Shown: one piece after another, positions 50,499 through 58,713 of the stretch
Numbering within the stretch: the stretch's first letter is position 1
Layout of the letters: every line of letters starts with the position of its first letter
NCBI RefSeq assembly: GCF_024124905.1
Contig: NZ_JAMXST010000001.1
Location: forward strand, 806,001-870,000
Source of the DNA: Cellulosimicrobium cellulans
GTDB taxonomy: Bacteria; Actinomycetota; Actinomycetes; Actinomycetales; Cellulomonadaceae
Direction of reading: 5' to 3'
DNA: 64,000 bases
Translations under genes and position numbers: made by a program
The notes under the pieces: model-generated
Databases searched by the model: none
What the model was told of the DNA's origin: nothing
The model's input: the letters and a program-made list of their open reading frames with translations, nothing else

Positions 50499-51307
50499 GA
50501 CCCCGAGGCTAGTCCAGGCCCGGCCGCCACGCCCCAGCGGCCGAGCCGCTCGGCGAGGAGGGCGACGGCGACGGGACCGGCCGTCGACGTGCGCAGCACG
50601 TGCGGGCCCAGCCGGGCCGCGACCGCGCCGGCCGCCGTGAGGTCGGCGACCTCGCGGTCGGAGATCCCGCCCTCGGGGCCGACGACGACCAGCACCTCGG
50701 GCGCCACCCCGCCGGGTCGGGTCGCGCCGTCGGGCAGCGCGACGTCGGCGAGCGGCGTCACGGCCTCCTCGTGCAGCACGATCGCCCGCCCGCCGGCCGC
50801 GACGACGTCGGTCACGCGCGCCGCGAGGCCGCGCGAGTCGACGGCCACCTCGACCTGCGGCAGGCGCGCGCGCCGCGCCTGCTTGGTCGCCGTGCGGACC
50901 GTCGCGAGCCAGCGCGCACGGGACTTCGCGGCGCGCTCGCCGCGCCACACGACCACGGAGCGCTCCGCCTGCCAGGGCACCACGACGTCGACCCCGATCT
51001 CGGTCGCCGCCTCGATCGCCATCTCGTCGCGGTCGCCCTTGGCCAGGGCCTGCACGAGCGTCACGACGACGGCGGGCGCGGGCTCGCGGTCGACCTCCTG
51101 GACGAGCAGGGTCACGCGGCCCGCGTCGGCGTGCTCGACGACGCAGCGCAGGCGCAGGCCGTCGCCGTCCACGACGTCGACCCGCTCGCCCGCCCCGCGG
51201 CGCTGGACGACGCCCGCGTGGCGGCCCTCGGCGCCGTCGAGGACGTAGCGGTCGCCGGGCGCGACGGCGTCGAGCCCGGTCTCGGCGAGGAACACCGGAG
51301 CACTCAC
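50495..51307 (-). CDS. rsmE: 16S rRNA (uracil(1498)-N(3))-methyltransferase
   Basis: SPOUT-family methyltransferase acting on U1498 of 16S rRNA. The 270 residues have an N-terminal PUA-like part (RYVLDGAEGRHAGVVQRRGAGERVDVVDG), ALAKGDRDEMAIEAATEIGVDVVVPW and the SAM knot VVVGPEGGISDREVADLTAAGAVAARLGPHVLRTSTA. GTG 51307 has GAGGGGA about 10 bases upstream and starts 13 bases after the dnaJ stop. Confidence 0.95.
   Translation of the reverse strand: MSAPVFLAETGLDAVAPGDRYVLDGAEGRHAGVVQRRGAGERVDVVDGDGLRLRCVVEHADAGRVTLLVQEVDREPAPAVVVTLVQALAKGDRDEMAIEAATEIGVDVVVPWQAERSVVVWRGERAAKSRARWLATVRTATKQARRARLPQVEVAVDSRGLAARVTDVVAAGGRAIVLHEEAVTPLADVALPDGATRPGGVAPEVLVVVGPEGGISDREVADLTAAGAVAARLGPHVLRTSTAGPVAVALLAERLGRWGVAAGPGLASGS
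50506..50511 (-). promoter_or_regulatory. -10 box inside rsmE for a leaderless HIT mRNA
   Basis: Minus-strand TAGCCT near the rsmE 3' end, 7 bases before the HIT ATG. Confidence 0.4.
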
Positions 51308-51320
51308 GCGACCGCTCCCC

Positions 51321-52442
51321 TCAGCGCCCGGAGAGCTTGTCGCGCAGGCGCGAGAACACGCCGGGGTGCGCGGCCGACAGGCGCGGCTCGGGCCGCTCCT
51401 CGCCACGCATCGCGGCGAGCGAGCGCAGGAGCTGCTCCTGCTCCTCGGTGAGCTCGCGCGGCACCTGGACCTCGATGTGGACGTTGAGGTCGCCGCGGCC
51501 GCTGCCGTGCAGGTGCCCCACGCCGAGGTTCTTGAGCGTGACGATCTGGCCCGGCTGCGTGCCCGGGCGCAGGTCGATCTCCTGCGCGCCGTCGAGCGTC
51601 TCGAGCTCGAGGACGGTGCCGAGCGCGGCCGCGGTCATGGGCACCTGGAGCGTGCAGTGCAGGTCGTCGCCGCGGCGCACGAACGTGTCGTGGTTGCGCT
51701 CGCGGATCTCGACGTACAGGTCGCCCGCGGGGCCGCCGGCCGGACCGACCTCGCCCTGCGCGGTGAGCTTGATGCGCGTGCCCGTGTCGACGCCCGCGGG
51801 GACGTTCACCGTGATGCTGCGGCGGCTGCGCACGCGGCCCTCGCCAGAGCACTCCGCGCACGGCTCGGGGATGACGGTGCCGAAGCCCTGGCACGCGGCG
51901 CACGGGGCGCTCGTCATGACCTGGCCGAGGAAGGAGCGCGCCACGCGCTGGACCGTGCCGCGGCCGTGGCAGACGTCGCACGTGCGGGGCGAGGTGCCCG
52001 GGCGACAGCACGAGCCGCCGCACGTCCCGCACACGACCGCCGTGTCGACCTGGAGCTCGCGCTGCGCGCCGAACGTCGCCTCGGACAGGTCGATGTCGAG
52101 CCGCACGAGCGCGTCCTGGCCGCGCCGGGCGCGCGGGATCGGCCCCTGCTGCGCCTGGCCGCCGCCGAAGAACGTCTCGAAGATGTCCTGGAAGCCGAAC
52201 CCGCCGCCCATGGGGCCGGCGCCGCCGCCGGGGGCGCTCGGGTCGACGCCGAGATCGTACTGCTGACGCTTCTCCGGGTTGGAGAGCACCTCGTACGCGC
52301 GCGCCACGTCCTTGAAGCGGTCGCCCGCCTCCTCGCCCGCGACGTCGGGGTGCAGCTCGCGCGCGAGCTTGCGGTACGCCTTCTTGATCTGGTCCTGGCT
52401 GGCGTCGCGCGCCACGCCCAGGATCTCGTAGTAGTCGCTCAC
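51321..52442 (-). CDS. dnaJ: Chaperone DnaJ
   Basis: Hsp40 co-chaperone for DnaK. The 373 residues have a J-domain with HPD (KLARELHPDVAGEE), a Gly-rich linker (GGGAGPMGGGFGFQDIFETFFGG), the zinc domain and two C-terminal peptide-binding domains. Zinc motifs are CGTCGGSC, CDVCHGRG, CAACQGFG and CAECSGEG; the first ends in Cys instead of Gly, a variant I believe is common in Micrococcales. This is the HrcA-linked DnaJ, not the dnaK-operon copy. GTG 52442 has a weak GAGAG site. The 133-base gap after hrcA holds a duplicated stem-loop. Confidence 0.95.
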   Translation of the reverse strand: MSDYYEILGVARDASQDQIKKAYRKLARELHPDVAGEEAGDRFKDVARAYEVLSNPEKRQQYDLGVDPSAPGGGAGPMGGGFGFQDIFETFFGGGQAQQGPIPRARRGQDALVRLDIDLSEATFGAQRELQVDTAVVCGTCGGSCCRPGTSPRTCDVCHGRGTVQRVARSFLGQVMTSAPCAACQGFGTVIPEPCAECSGEGRVRSRRSITVNVPAGVDTGTRIKLTAQGEVGPAGGPAGDLYVEIRERNHDTFVRRGDDLHCTLQVPMTAAALGTVLELETLDGAQEIDLRPGTQPGQIVTLKNLGVGHLHGSGRGDLNVHIEVQVPRELTEEQEQLLRSLAAMRGEERPEPRLSAAHPGVFSRLRDKLSGR

Positions 52443-52455
52443 ACGTCACTCTCTG

Positions 52456-52540
52456 CTGGTGCGGGTCGTGAGGCCGGCAGGGGGCCGGTCGTGAAGGGTC
52501 TGGTGCGGGTCGTGAGACCGGCACGAGGTCGGTCGTCGTG
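52456..52540 (-). repeat. Tandem duplicated stem-loop between hrcA and dnaJ
   Basis: A 24-base unit occurs at 52456-52479 and 52500-52523 with one mismatch (period 44), and similarity continues for about 17 bases after each. Each copy can fold a small CCGGC/GCCGG-type hairpin; in the second copy one G-C pair becomes G-U, so the fold is kept. Confidence 0.6.
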
Positions 52541-52575
52541 GATGCCTGCCGCGCGCGGGGAGGCCGCGGCGAGGC

Positions 52576-53592
52576 TCACGTGCCGAGCACCCGTGACAGG
52601 TAGCGCGCGACGGCGCGCACCGCCGCGATGGTCCCGGGGTAGTCCATGCGCGTCGGCCCGATCGAGCCGACGAGGGCGACCGTGTCACCGTCGTTACCGT
52701 AACCGGTCGTCACGACGGAGGTCTCGACGAGACCCTCGAGCTGGGTCTCGTGCCCGATCCGGACGCTCACGCCGGACTCCGCGGCCATCTCGGTGAGCAG
52801 GCCGAGGAGGACCACCTGCTCCTCGAGCGCCTCGAGGACCGGGCGCAGCGCATGCTCGAACCGCATGCCCGCGCGGGCGAGGTTCGCCGTGCCGGCGAGC
52901 ACGAGGCGCTCCTCGCTCTCCTCCGCGAGCGTCTGGGCGACGAGGTCGCCCACGGCGCGCACGAGCGGGGCGTCGTCGGGGTGGAAGCTCTCCGTCACGG
53001 CGGCGAGCCCCGGCGCGAGGTCGGTGAGGCGCTTGCCGGCCGCGGCGGCGTTGAGCCGCGCGCGGACCTCCACGAGCGTGCCCTCGTCGGGCACGCTCGC
53101 GACCTCGAGCGTGCGCTGCTCGACGCGCCCGGTGTCGGTGATGATCACGACGAGCAGGCGCGAGTCCCCGACCGGCACGAGCTCGAGGTGCCGCAGCCCG
53201 GACCGGCTCAGCGACGGGTACTGCACGACCGCGACCTGGCCCGTGAGCTGCGCCAGCAGCCGGCCGGCGCGCGCGATGACGTCGTCGAGGTCCACGCCCT
53301 CGGAGAGGAACGTCTCGATGGCGCGCTTCTCCGGCGCGGACAGCGGCTTGACGCCCGAGAGCCGGTCGACGAAGAGACGGTAGCCCTTGTCCGTGGGGAT
53401 GCGGCCCGCGGACGTGTGCGGCTGCGCGATGTACCCGGCGTCCTCGAGGGCCGCCATGTCGTTGCGGATCGTCGCGGGCGACACGCCGAGGCCGTGCCGC
53501 TCGGTGAGCACGCGCGACCCGACGGGCTCGCGCGTGAGGACGTAGTCCTCGACGATCGCACGCAGCACCTCGAGCCGGCGCTCCTCGCTCAC
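52576..53592 (-). CDS. hrcA: Heat-inducible transcription repressor HrcA
   Basis: Represses heat-shock genes by binding CIRCE. The 338 residues show the winged helix [45 protein letters not shown], followed by [27 protein letters not shown] and the GAF-like/dimer region. GTG 53592 has GGAGG 7 bases upstream; 19 extra in-frame codons to the left are not supported. CIRCE lies at 53643-53669, so hrcA-dnaJ is autoregulated. Confidence 0.97.
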   Translation of the reverse strand: MSEERRLEVLRAIVEDYVLTREPVGSRVLTERHGLGVSPATIRNDMAALEDAGYIAQPHTSAGRIPTDKGYRLFVDRLSGVKPLSAPEKRAIETFLSEGVDLDDVIARAGRLLAQLTGQVAVVQYPSLSRSGLRHLELVPVGDSRLLVVIITDTGRVEQRTLEVASVPDEGTLVEVRARLNAAAAGKRLTDLAPGLAAVTESFHPDDAPLVRAVGDLVAQTLAEESEERLVLAGTANLARAGMRFEHALRPVLEALEEQVVLLGLLTEMAAESGVSVRIGHETQLEGLVETSVVTTGYGNDGDTVALVGSIGPTRMDYPGTIAAVRAVARYLSRVLGT

Positions 53593-53642
53593 GTCCACCT
53601 CCGTGTGCCGCACCGTCGCCGCCCCGGGCGGGCGCGCGGGCG

Positions 53643-53674
53643 TCGGCACTCTCGACCTCCGAGTGCCAATCCTA
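53643..53674 (-). promoter_or_regulatory. CIRCE operator and -10 box of hrcA-dnaJ
   Basis: On the minus strand TTGGCACTC, 9 bases, GAGTGCCGA (53643-53669) matches CIRCE (TTAGCACTC-N9-GAGTGCTAA) with G for A in the third base and a near-symmetric change on the other arm. A -10-like TAGGAT (53669-53674) abuts it and overlaps the stop codon of the upstream MFS gene. Confidence 0.9.
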
Positions 53675-55135
53675 CGCGTCCGCGCGGCCCGTCCCGCGGT
53701 CCTCCGCTCGCCGCGAACGCAGGTCGGCGAGCCCGACGACGAGCGCGAGCGCGACGAGCACGATCGTCACGAGCAGCGCCCTCCCCGTCGCGTGCGCCGC
53801 CGTGTCGCCGCCCGCGAGGCCCCCGTAGTACACGGAGAGCACGATCGAGATGCCGACCGCCGACCCGATGCGCTGCCCGAGCTGCAGCATGCTCCCCGCG
53901 ACGCCCGCGCGGCTCACGGGCACCTCGGACAGCGTGAGGGTCTGATTCGGCGCGATGACCGTCCCGCTGCCCGCCCCGGCGACCAGCAGGGCGCCCGCGA
54001 GCGCCGGCCCGACGGCGGCGGGGTCGTCCCCGAGCAGCCGCACGACGGCGTCGGCCACGACGACCCCGACGAGGACGAGCGCCAGCCCGCCGACGACGAG
54101 CTGCCGGCCCCAGCGCGCGACCCAGCGCCCCGAGAACCACGCCGACACCCCGGACGCCACGGCGAACGGCGTCCCGACGAGCCCCGCCTGCAGCGGCGTG
54201 TAGCCGAGCTCGTCCTGCAGGTAGAGGGTGACCACGAGGAAGATGCCCGTGAAGCCCGCGAAGTAGGCGAGGCCGAGCAGCGCGCCGTTGCGGAACGACC
54301 CGAGCCCGACGACCTGCGGGTCGAGCACCGCCTCGCCGGTGCGCCGCTGGTACCGCCGCTCCCAGACGACGGCCGCGAACCCCGCCGCGGCGGCCACGAC
54401 CAGCCACCACCAGCGCGAGGCGTCGTCGCCGCGGCCGGTCGTCGTGACGAACGGCATCATGACGCCGAGCGTCGCCGCGCCCAGCAGCGCCAGCCCGACG
54501 AGGTCGAGGCGACGCGGGCCCCGCGCGGTGCGTGCGGCGCCGGGCGGTGGGGCGGGCACGAGGCGCCACGCGAACGGCAGCAGCACCGCGACGACCGGGA
54601 GGTTCACGAGGAAGACCCACCGCCACCCGTCCGCGGAGCCCGCCGCCGCGATGATGAGGCCGCCGAGCAGCGGGCCGAGCGCCGTCGAGACCCCGATCGT
54701 CGCGCCGAACATCCCGAACGCGCGGCCGCGCTCGAACCCGGAGAACTGCTGCTGGATGAGCCCGACGACCTGCGGGTTGAGGACGCCCGCGCTCACGCCC
54801 TGCAGCAGCCGCGCGGCGGCGAGCCACCCGTCCGTCGGCGCGAGCCCGCACGCGAGGCTCATGAGCGCGAACCCGACCAGCCCGGCGATGAACAGGGACC
54901 GCCGGGCGCCGGCGTCGCCGAGCCGGCCGGCGGGCACGAGCGCGAGCCCGAACGCGAGCGTGTAGCCCGCGACGACGAGCTGGAGCTGCGTCGGCCCCGC
55001 GTCGAGCGACGACTCGATCGACGGGAGGGCGACGTTGACGATCGACACGTCGAGCGTCGTGACGAAGCCGACCGCGAGGCAGACGGGCAGCACGCGCCAG
55101 CGGTTCGGGTCCGGCTCGGCGCGCTGCGGGCTCAC
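53672..55135 (-). CDS. MFS transporter, DHA2-like
   Basis: A 487-residue multidrug-type exporter with about 14 hydrophobic helices: [48 protein letters not shown] (motif A region) and [21 protein letters not shown] (motif C region). GTG 55135 is used; the SD is poor. It is a different gene from the MFS at 11750, with low local similarity beyond the motifs. It sits between DUF3097 and hrcA, which are usually adjacent, so it looks like an insertion that now carries part of the hrcA promoter in its 3' end. Confidence 0.88.
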   Translation of the reverse strand: MSPQRAEPDPNRWRVLPVCLAVGFVTTLDVSIVNVALPSIESSLDAGPTQLQLVVAGYTLAFGLALVPAGRLGDAGARRSLFIAGLVGFALMSLACGLAPTDGWLAAARLLQGVSAGVLNPQVVGLIQQQFSGFERGRAFGMFGATIGVSTALGPLLGGLIIAAAGSADGWRWVFLVNLPVVAVLLPFAWRLVPAPPPGAARTARGPRRLDLVGLALLGAATLGVMMPFVTTTGRGDDASRWWWLVVAAAAGFAAVVWERRYQRRTGEAVLDPQVVGLGSFRNGALLGLAYFAGFTGIFLVVTLYLQDELGYTPLQAGLVGTPFAVASGVSAWFSGRWVARWGRQLVVGGLALVLVGVVVADAVVRLLGDDPAAVGPALAGALLVAGAGSGTVIAPNQTLTLSEVPVSRAGVAGSMLQLGQRIGSAVGISIVLSVYYGGLAGGDTAAHATGRALLVTIVLVALALVVGLADLRSRRAEDRGTGRADA

Positions 55136-55186
55136 CGCTCCGTCGTACCACCCCTCCCCGGGACCGCGCGCGGCGGGCGCCGCGTG

Positions 55187-55235
55187 CCGAGATCGACCCG
55201 AGCGTCCGAGATCGACCCTCGGGAGGTCGATGTCG
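55187..55235. repeat. Intergenic direct and inverted repeat upstream of DUF3097
   Basis: CCGAGATCGACCC occurs twice (55187-55199 and 55206-55218). The second copy also forms an inverted repeat with GGTCGATGTCG (55225-55235), 10 of 11 bases. Lies between divergent MFS and DUF3097 starts. Confidence 0.5.
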
Positions 55236-55278
55236 CGACGCACGGGCCGATCTCGCCGGGGTGCGTCCGGCGCTCCCC

Positions 55279-55284
55279 TAGGGT
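55279..55284 (+). promoter_or_regulatory. -10 box for a leaderless DUF3097 mRNA
   Basis: TAGGGT, 6 bases, then GTG at 55291; no SD. Confidence 0.55.
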
Positions 55285-55290
55285 GACGGC

Positions 55291-56154
55291 GTGGCTTTCG
55301 ATCGTTATGGGTTCGACGTCCTCGGCGGCACGCCCGCCCCCGTTCATCATCGTGCGCGGCCGGTGTCCCGACCGCAGGCCGCCGAGCGGGGGCTCGTCGT
55401 CGAGGAGGTGCAGACCGGGTGGGTCGGCGCCGTCGTGCGGGTCGAGAAGTCGGGCGGGATGCACGTCGTCGTGCTCGAGGACCGCGCCGGCCGGACGCGG
55501 ACGTTCCCGCTCGGGCCCGGGTTCTGGGTCGACGGCGAGCCGGTCGAGCTCACCGCCCCGGTCACGTCCCGCGCCCCCGCCGCGCCGACGCGGACCGCGT
55601 CCGGCTCGCGCGCCGTCGTCGGGCAGCGGGCGCGCGTGGCCCGCGGCAGCCGCATCTGGGTCGAGGGCAAGCACGACGCCGAGCTCGTCGAGAAGGTGTG
55701 GGGCGACGACCTCCGGGTCGAGGGCGTCGTCGTCGAGCCCCTGCACGGCGTCGACGACCTCGCGGCGGCGCTCGCCGACTTCGGCCCGACGCCGCAGCGC
55801 CGCGTCGGCGTGCTCGTGGACCACCTGGTGCCCGGGAGCAAGGAGCGCCGCATCGCCGACGACGCGGTCCGCCGCTCCCCCGCGGGCACGGTGCTCGTGC
55901 TCGGGCACCCGTACGTCGACGTGTGGCAGGCCGTGAAGCCCGCGCGCGTCGGCCTGCAGCGCTGGCCCGTGATCGAGCGGGGCACCGAGTGGAAGCGCGG
56001 CATCCTGCGCGAGCTCGGCTGGCCCGCGGAGACCGCCGAGGACGTGGGCCGCGCGTGGCAGCGCATCCTCGGCACCGTGCGCACGTACGCGGACCTCGAG
56101 CCGTCCCTGCTCGGCCGCGTCGAGGAGCTCATCGACTTCGTCACGGCGTCCTGA
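55291..56154 (+). CDS. DUF3097 family protein
   Basis: A 287-residue actinobacterial protein of unknown function, recognised as DUF3097. An N-terminal segment (FDRYGFDVLGG) and a small beta domain (GWVGAVVRVEKSGGMHVVVLEDRAGRTRTFPLG) precede RIWVEGKHDAELVEKVWGDD and RVGVLVDHLVPGSKERRIADD. That pair resembles a Toprim core (the VEGK-D acidic strand and a later acidic strand), with DHL in place of the usual DxD; this is my inference. GTG 55291 follows TAGGGT by 6 bases. Its usual neighbours hemW and hrcA are both in this window. Confidence 0.88.
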   Translation: MAFDRYGFDVLGGTPAPVHHRARPVSRPQAAERGLVVEEVQTGWVGAVVRVEKSGGMHVVVLEDRAGRTRTFPLGPGFWVDGEPVELTAPVTSRAPAAPTRTASGSRAVVGQRARVARGSRIWVEGKHDAELVEKVWGDDLRVEGVVVEPLHGVDDLAAALADFGPTPQRRVGVLVDHLVPGSKERRIADDAVRRSPAGTVLVLGHPYVDVWQAVKPARVGLQRWPVIERGTEWKRGILRELGWPAETAEDVGRAWQRILGTVRTYADLEPSLLGRVEELIDFVTAS

Positions 56155-56178
56155 CCTCGCCCCGGTCCGGACGCGCCG

Positions 56179-56209
56179 CGCCCCGGCACCGACGGGCGGC
56201 ACCGGGGCG
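56179..56209. terminator. Bidirectional terminator
   Basis: An 8-bp stem CGCCCCGG/CCGGGGCG (56179-56186 with 56202-56209) with a 15-base loop, between convergent stops at 56154 and 56233. Confidence 0.6.
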
Positions 56210-56232
56210 TGGTGAACGACGACGACCGGCCG

Positions 56233-57333
56233 TCAGGCGGCCGGCACGCCCCCGGTGAGGCGACGGTAGGCGAAGCCCACGGCGACGTAGCTCAGCGGGA
56301 TCGTGACGAACAGGCCGAGGCCGCACGGGATCGCGCCGAGGATGTTGATGCCGAACAGCGCGAGCAGCAGCAGGAACACCTGGCCGAAGTTCTTGGCGAC
56401 GAGCGAGAAGCTCGTCCGGATCGCCGTGATCGCGTCGACGCCCTGGTCGAGCGCGACGTAGTAGACGAACGCGGAGAAGAGCAGCACCGCGAAGCCCGGC
56501 AGGATGCACAGCACGAAGCCGACGCCCGTGAGGATGCCGACGATCAGCGCCGCGAGCAGCACGTTGACGACGTTGCCGAGGCGGAAGAACGCCGCGACGT
56601 CCGGGCGGCGCCCGTCCACCTCGTCGAGCGCGCCGCGCGTGAAGAACGCGGTGATCAGGTAGCCGATGACCGTGCCCACGATCCCGAGCAGGATGCTCGT
56701 GAACGTGATGCCGCTGACGGCGGCGAAGTTCGTGTCGCTGAAGTCGTACTGGTCCTGGAACTGGTCGAACCCGCCCGTGATCCAGCTCCACGCCACGTTC
56801 ACCGCGAGGAAGATCAGCGCGACGAGGATCCACGGCCCGAGGTTCGAGGTGACCTTGCGCCAGCCGTAGGAGATCGCCTCGCCCACCGCGAAGGCGGGCC
56901 CCGTGTACCCGGGCTGGGCGCCGTAGCCGCCGGCCGCGGTCGGGTACGAGCCGGGCGGCGGCGGGTAGGCGCCGGACGGGGGCGGGTACGCGCCCGGCGG
57001 CGGGGCGGTCGGCCCCGGGGCCGCGGGGTCGCCCGGTGCGCCCGCGGGAGCGCCGTACGCCCCGGGTGCGCCGTAGGCGGGCGGGCCCGACGGCGGCGCG
57101 GCGGGGTCCTCCGGCGCGCCGTACGCGGGCGGCCCCGACGGCGCGGCGGACGGGTCCGGCGGCGTCGCGCCGCCCGGGCCGTACGGCGACGCGGGCGGGA
57201 CGTCGCCCTCGGGCGTCGCCGGGCTCGGACCGGCCGGCGGCTGGGTGGGCTGCTCCGGAGCGCCGGAGCCGTCCGCCGGCGTCGGCTCGTCGTCGCGGGG
57301 CGGCTGACCGCCCGGGTTCGTGGGGTCCGTCAT
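56233..57333 (-). CDS. Proline-rich membrane protein, paralogue 1
   Basis: A 366-residue protein. Residues 1-145 are Pro/Gly/Ala/Tyr-rich (PPAYGAPEDPAAPPSGPPAY; GAYPPPSGAYPPPPGSY), then about six hydrophobic helices starting at AISYGWRKVTSNLGPWILVALIFLAV. The core recalls integral membrane families of unknown function (DUF975 or GlpQ-membrane-domain-like). ATG 57333 has GAGGTG about 6 bases upstream. The end AVGFAYRRLTGG matches AYVYRRLNGE of the next gene, so the two are tandem paralogues. Possibly an envelope-organising protein; no direct evidence. Confidence 0.8.
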   Translation of the reverse strand: MTDPTNPGGQPPRDDEPTPADGSGAPEQPTQPPAGPSPATPEGDVPPASPYGPGGATPPDPSAAPSGPPAYGAPEDPAAPPSGPPAYGAPGAYGAPAGAPGDPAAPGPTAPPPGAYPPPSGAYPPPPGSYPTAAGGYGAQPGYTGPAFAVGEAISYGWRKVTSNLGPWILVALIFLAVNVAWSWITGGFDQFQDQYDFSDTNFAAVSGITFTSILLGIVGTVIGYLITAFFTRGALDEVDGRRPDVAAFFRLGNVVNVLLAALIVGILTGVGFVLCILPGFAVLLFSAFVYYVALDQGVDAITAIRTSFSLVAKNFGQVFLLLLALFGINILGAIPCGLGLFVTIPLSYVAVGFAYRRLTGGVPAA

Positions 57334-57449
57334 CGTGCACCTCGTTCCTCGTCGTCACGTGCTGCGGGCAGCACGCGTCCTCGACGTGCTCGGTCCTATC
57401 CTGGCTGCTCAGGGGCCTGGGCGCGCGGGGAGCAGTGCCACCCTCCGCC

Positions 57450-58550
57450 TCAGACGGGCTGCTCGCCGTTGAGCCGGCGGTACACGTACGCCGTCGCGAT
57501 CTGGGCGACGGGCAGCGCCACGAGCAGGCCGACGTAGCACAGGAGCGTCCCGACGAGCTCGGCCAGGTACACGCCCAGGAACAGCAGCACGACCGTGCCG
57601 AGGTTCTTGCTCACGACGGAGAAGCTCGCCTTGAACGCGTCGAGGACGCCGAGCTTCTTGTCGATGACGTAGAACAGCGTGAACTGGGCGAAGAACACGA
57701 AGACGAGCGGCCCGACGATCGTGATCGCGAGCACGCCCGTGGCGAGACCGATCAGCAGCGCCACGAGGATCACCGTGCCGAGGTTCGGGTACCGGAAGAA
57801 GTCCGCGTACTCGAGCTTCTTCCCGCGGGTGACCAGGAGCGACACGTTGACCACCGCGGCCTGGACGAGGAACCCGAGCACGACGAGGATCGCGACGAAC
57901 AGGAACGTCCCGAACCCGAAAGCGAACCCGCCCGCCGTGCTGATCTCGCCCGTCTGCGGGTCGATCGTGGTCGTCGCCGTGCCGACGAGGAGCGCCCAGA
58001 ACGCGACCGACAGGCCGGCGAGCACGACGACGTACGTGAGGACGCCGCCGAGGATGACCCCGGCGTTCTGCGTGAACCTGCTCCAGCCGTAGGAGAACGC
58101 GTCCTGGACCTGGATCGGCTGACCCGGGTACCCCGGCTGCCCGTACGGCGCCGCCGGCGGCGGGTACCCGGGCTGCCCGCCGTAGGGCGGCTGCCCGGGC
58201 GGCTGCTGGCCGTACGGCTGCCCGGGCGGCGGTCCCGCCGGGGGCGGGTACGCACCGGCCGGCGGGGCACCGTACGGCTGTCCCGGCGGCGGCCCGGCCG
58301 GCGACGGGTACGCGCCCGCGGGCGGAGCACCGGACGGCGAGGCCGGGGGCGGCGACGCGGGCTGCGCCGGTGCGTGCGGCGTCTGCGGGACGGGCGGGGC
58401 CTGCGGTGCAGGCGGCTCCTGCGCGACGGGCTCCTGCGGCGGGACCGGCGGCTCGGCCGCCGCGTACGGGTTCTCGGGCGCCGGGGCGTCCGACGGGAGC
58501 TGCGGCTCGTTCTCGTCGCGCGGCGGGCCGCCGGCGGTGCTGTCGCTCAT
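57450..58550 (-). CDS. Proline-rich membrane protein, paralogue 2
   Basis: A 366-residue protein with the same plan as its downstream neighbour. A Pro/Gln/Gly-rich N-terminus contains a duplicated stretch (PPAGAYPPPAGPPPGQPYG near PSPAGPPPGQPYGAPPAG), then about six helices from AFSYGWSRFTQNAGVILGGVLTYVVVL, including KLGVLDAFKASFSVVSKNLGTVVLL, which parallels QGVDAITAIRTSFSLVAKNFGQVFLL in paralogue 1. ATG 58550 has GAGGAG 4 bases upstream. 116 bases separate the two genes; co-transcription is likely. Function unknown. Confidence 0.8.
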   Translation of the reverse strand: MSDSTAGGPPRDENEPQLPSDAPAPENPYAAAEPPVPPQEPVAQEPPAPQAPPVPQTPHAPAQPASPPPASPSGAPPAGAYPSPAGPPPGQPYGAPPAGAYPPPAGPPPGQPYGQQPPGQPPYGGQPGYPPPAAPYGQPGYPGQPIQVQDAFSYGWSRFTQNAGVILGGVLTYVVVLAGLSVAFWALLVGTATTTIDPQTGEISTAGGFAFGFGTFLFVAILVVLGFLVQAAVVNVSLLVTRGKKLEYADFFRYPNLGTVILVALLIGLATGVLAITIVGPLVFVFFAQFTLFYVIDKKLGVLDAFKASFSVVSKNLGTVVLLFLGVYLAELVGTLLCYVGLLVALPVAQIATAYVYRRLNGEQPV

Positions 58551-58713
58551 GGGTCTCCTCGGTCGGTCGACGGGCCGCGGGGGAACCGGGCCACGCACCG
58601 GATGTGGACGTCGTGTGTCGGTCGCACATTTCGCTGTCGCCCTCCAGCCTGTCGGGATTCCGACGGCGGCGCGAGGGGAAACGCCGGGCGGACCGGAACG
58701 ACGCCGCGGAGGG

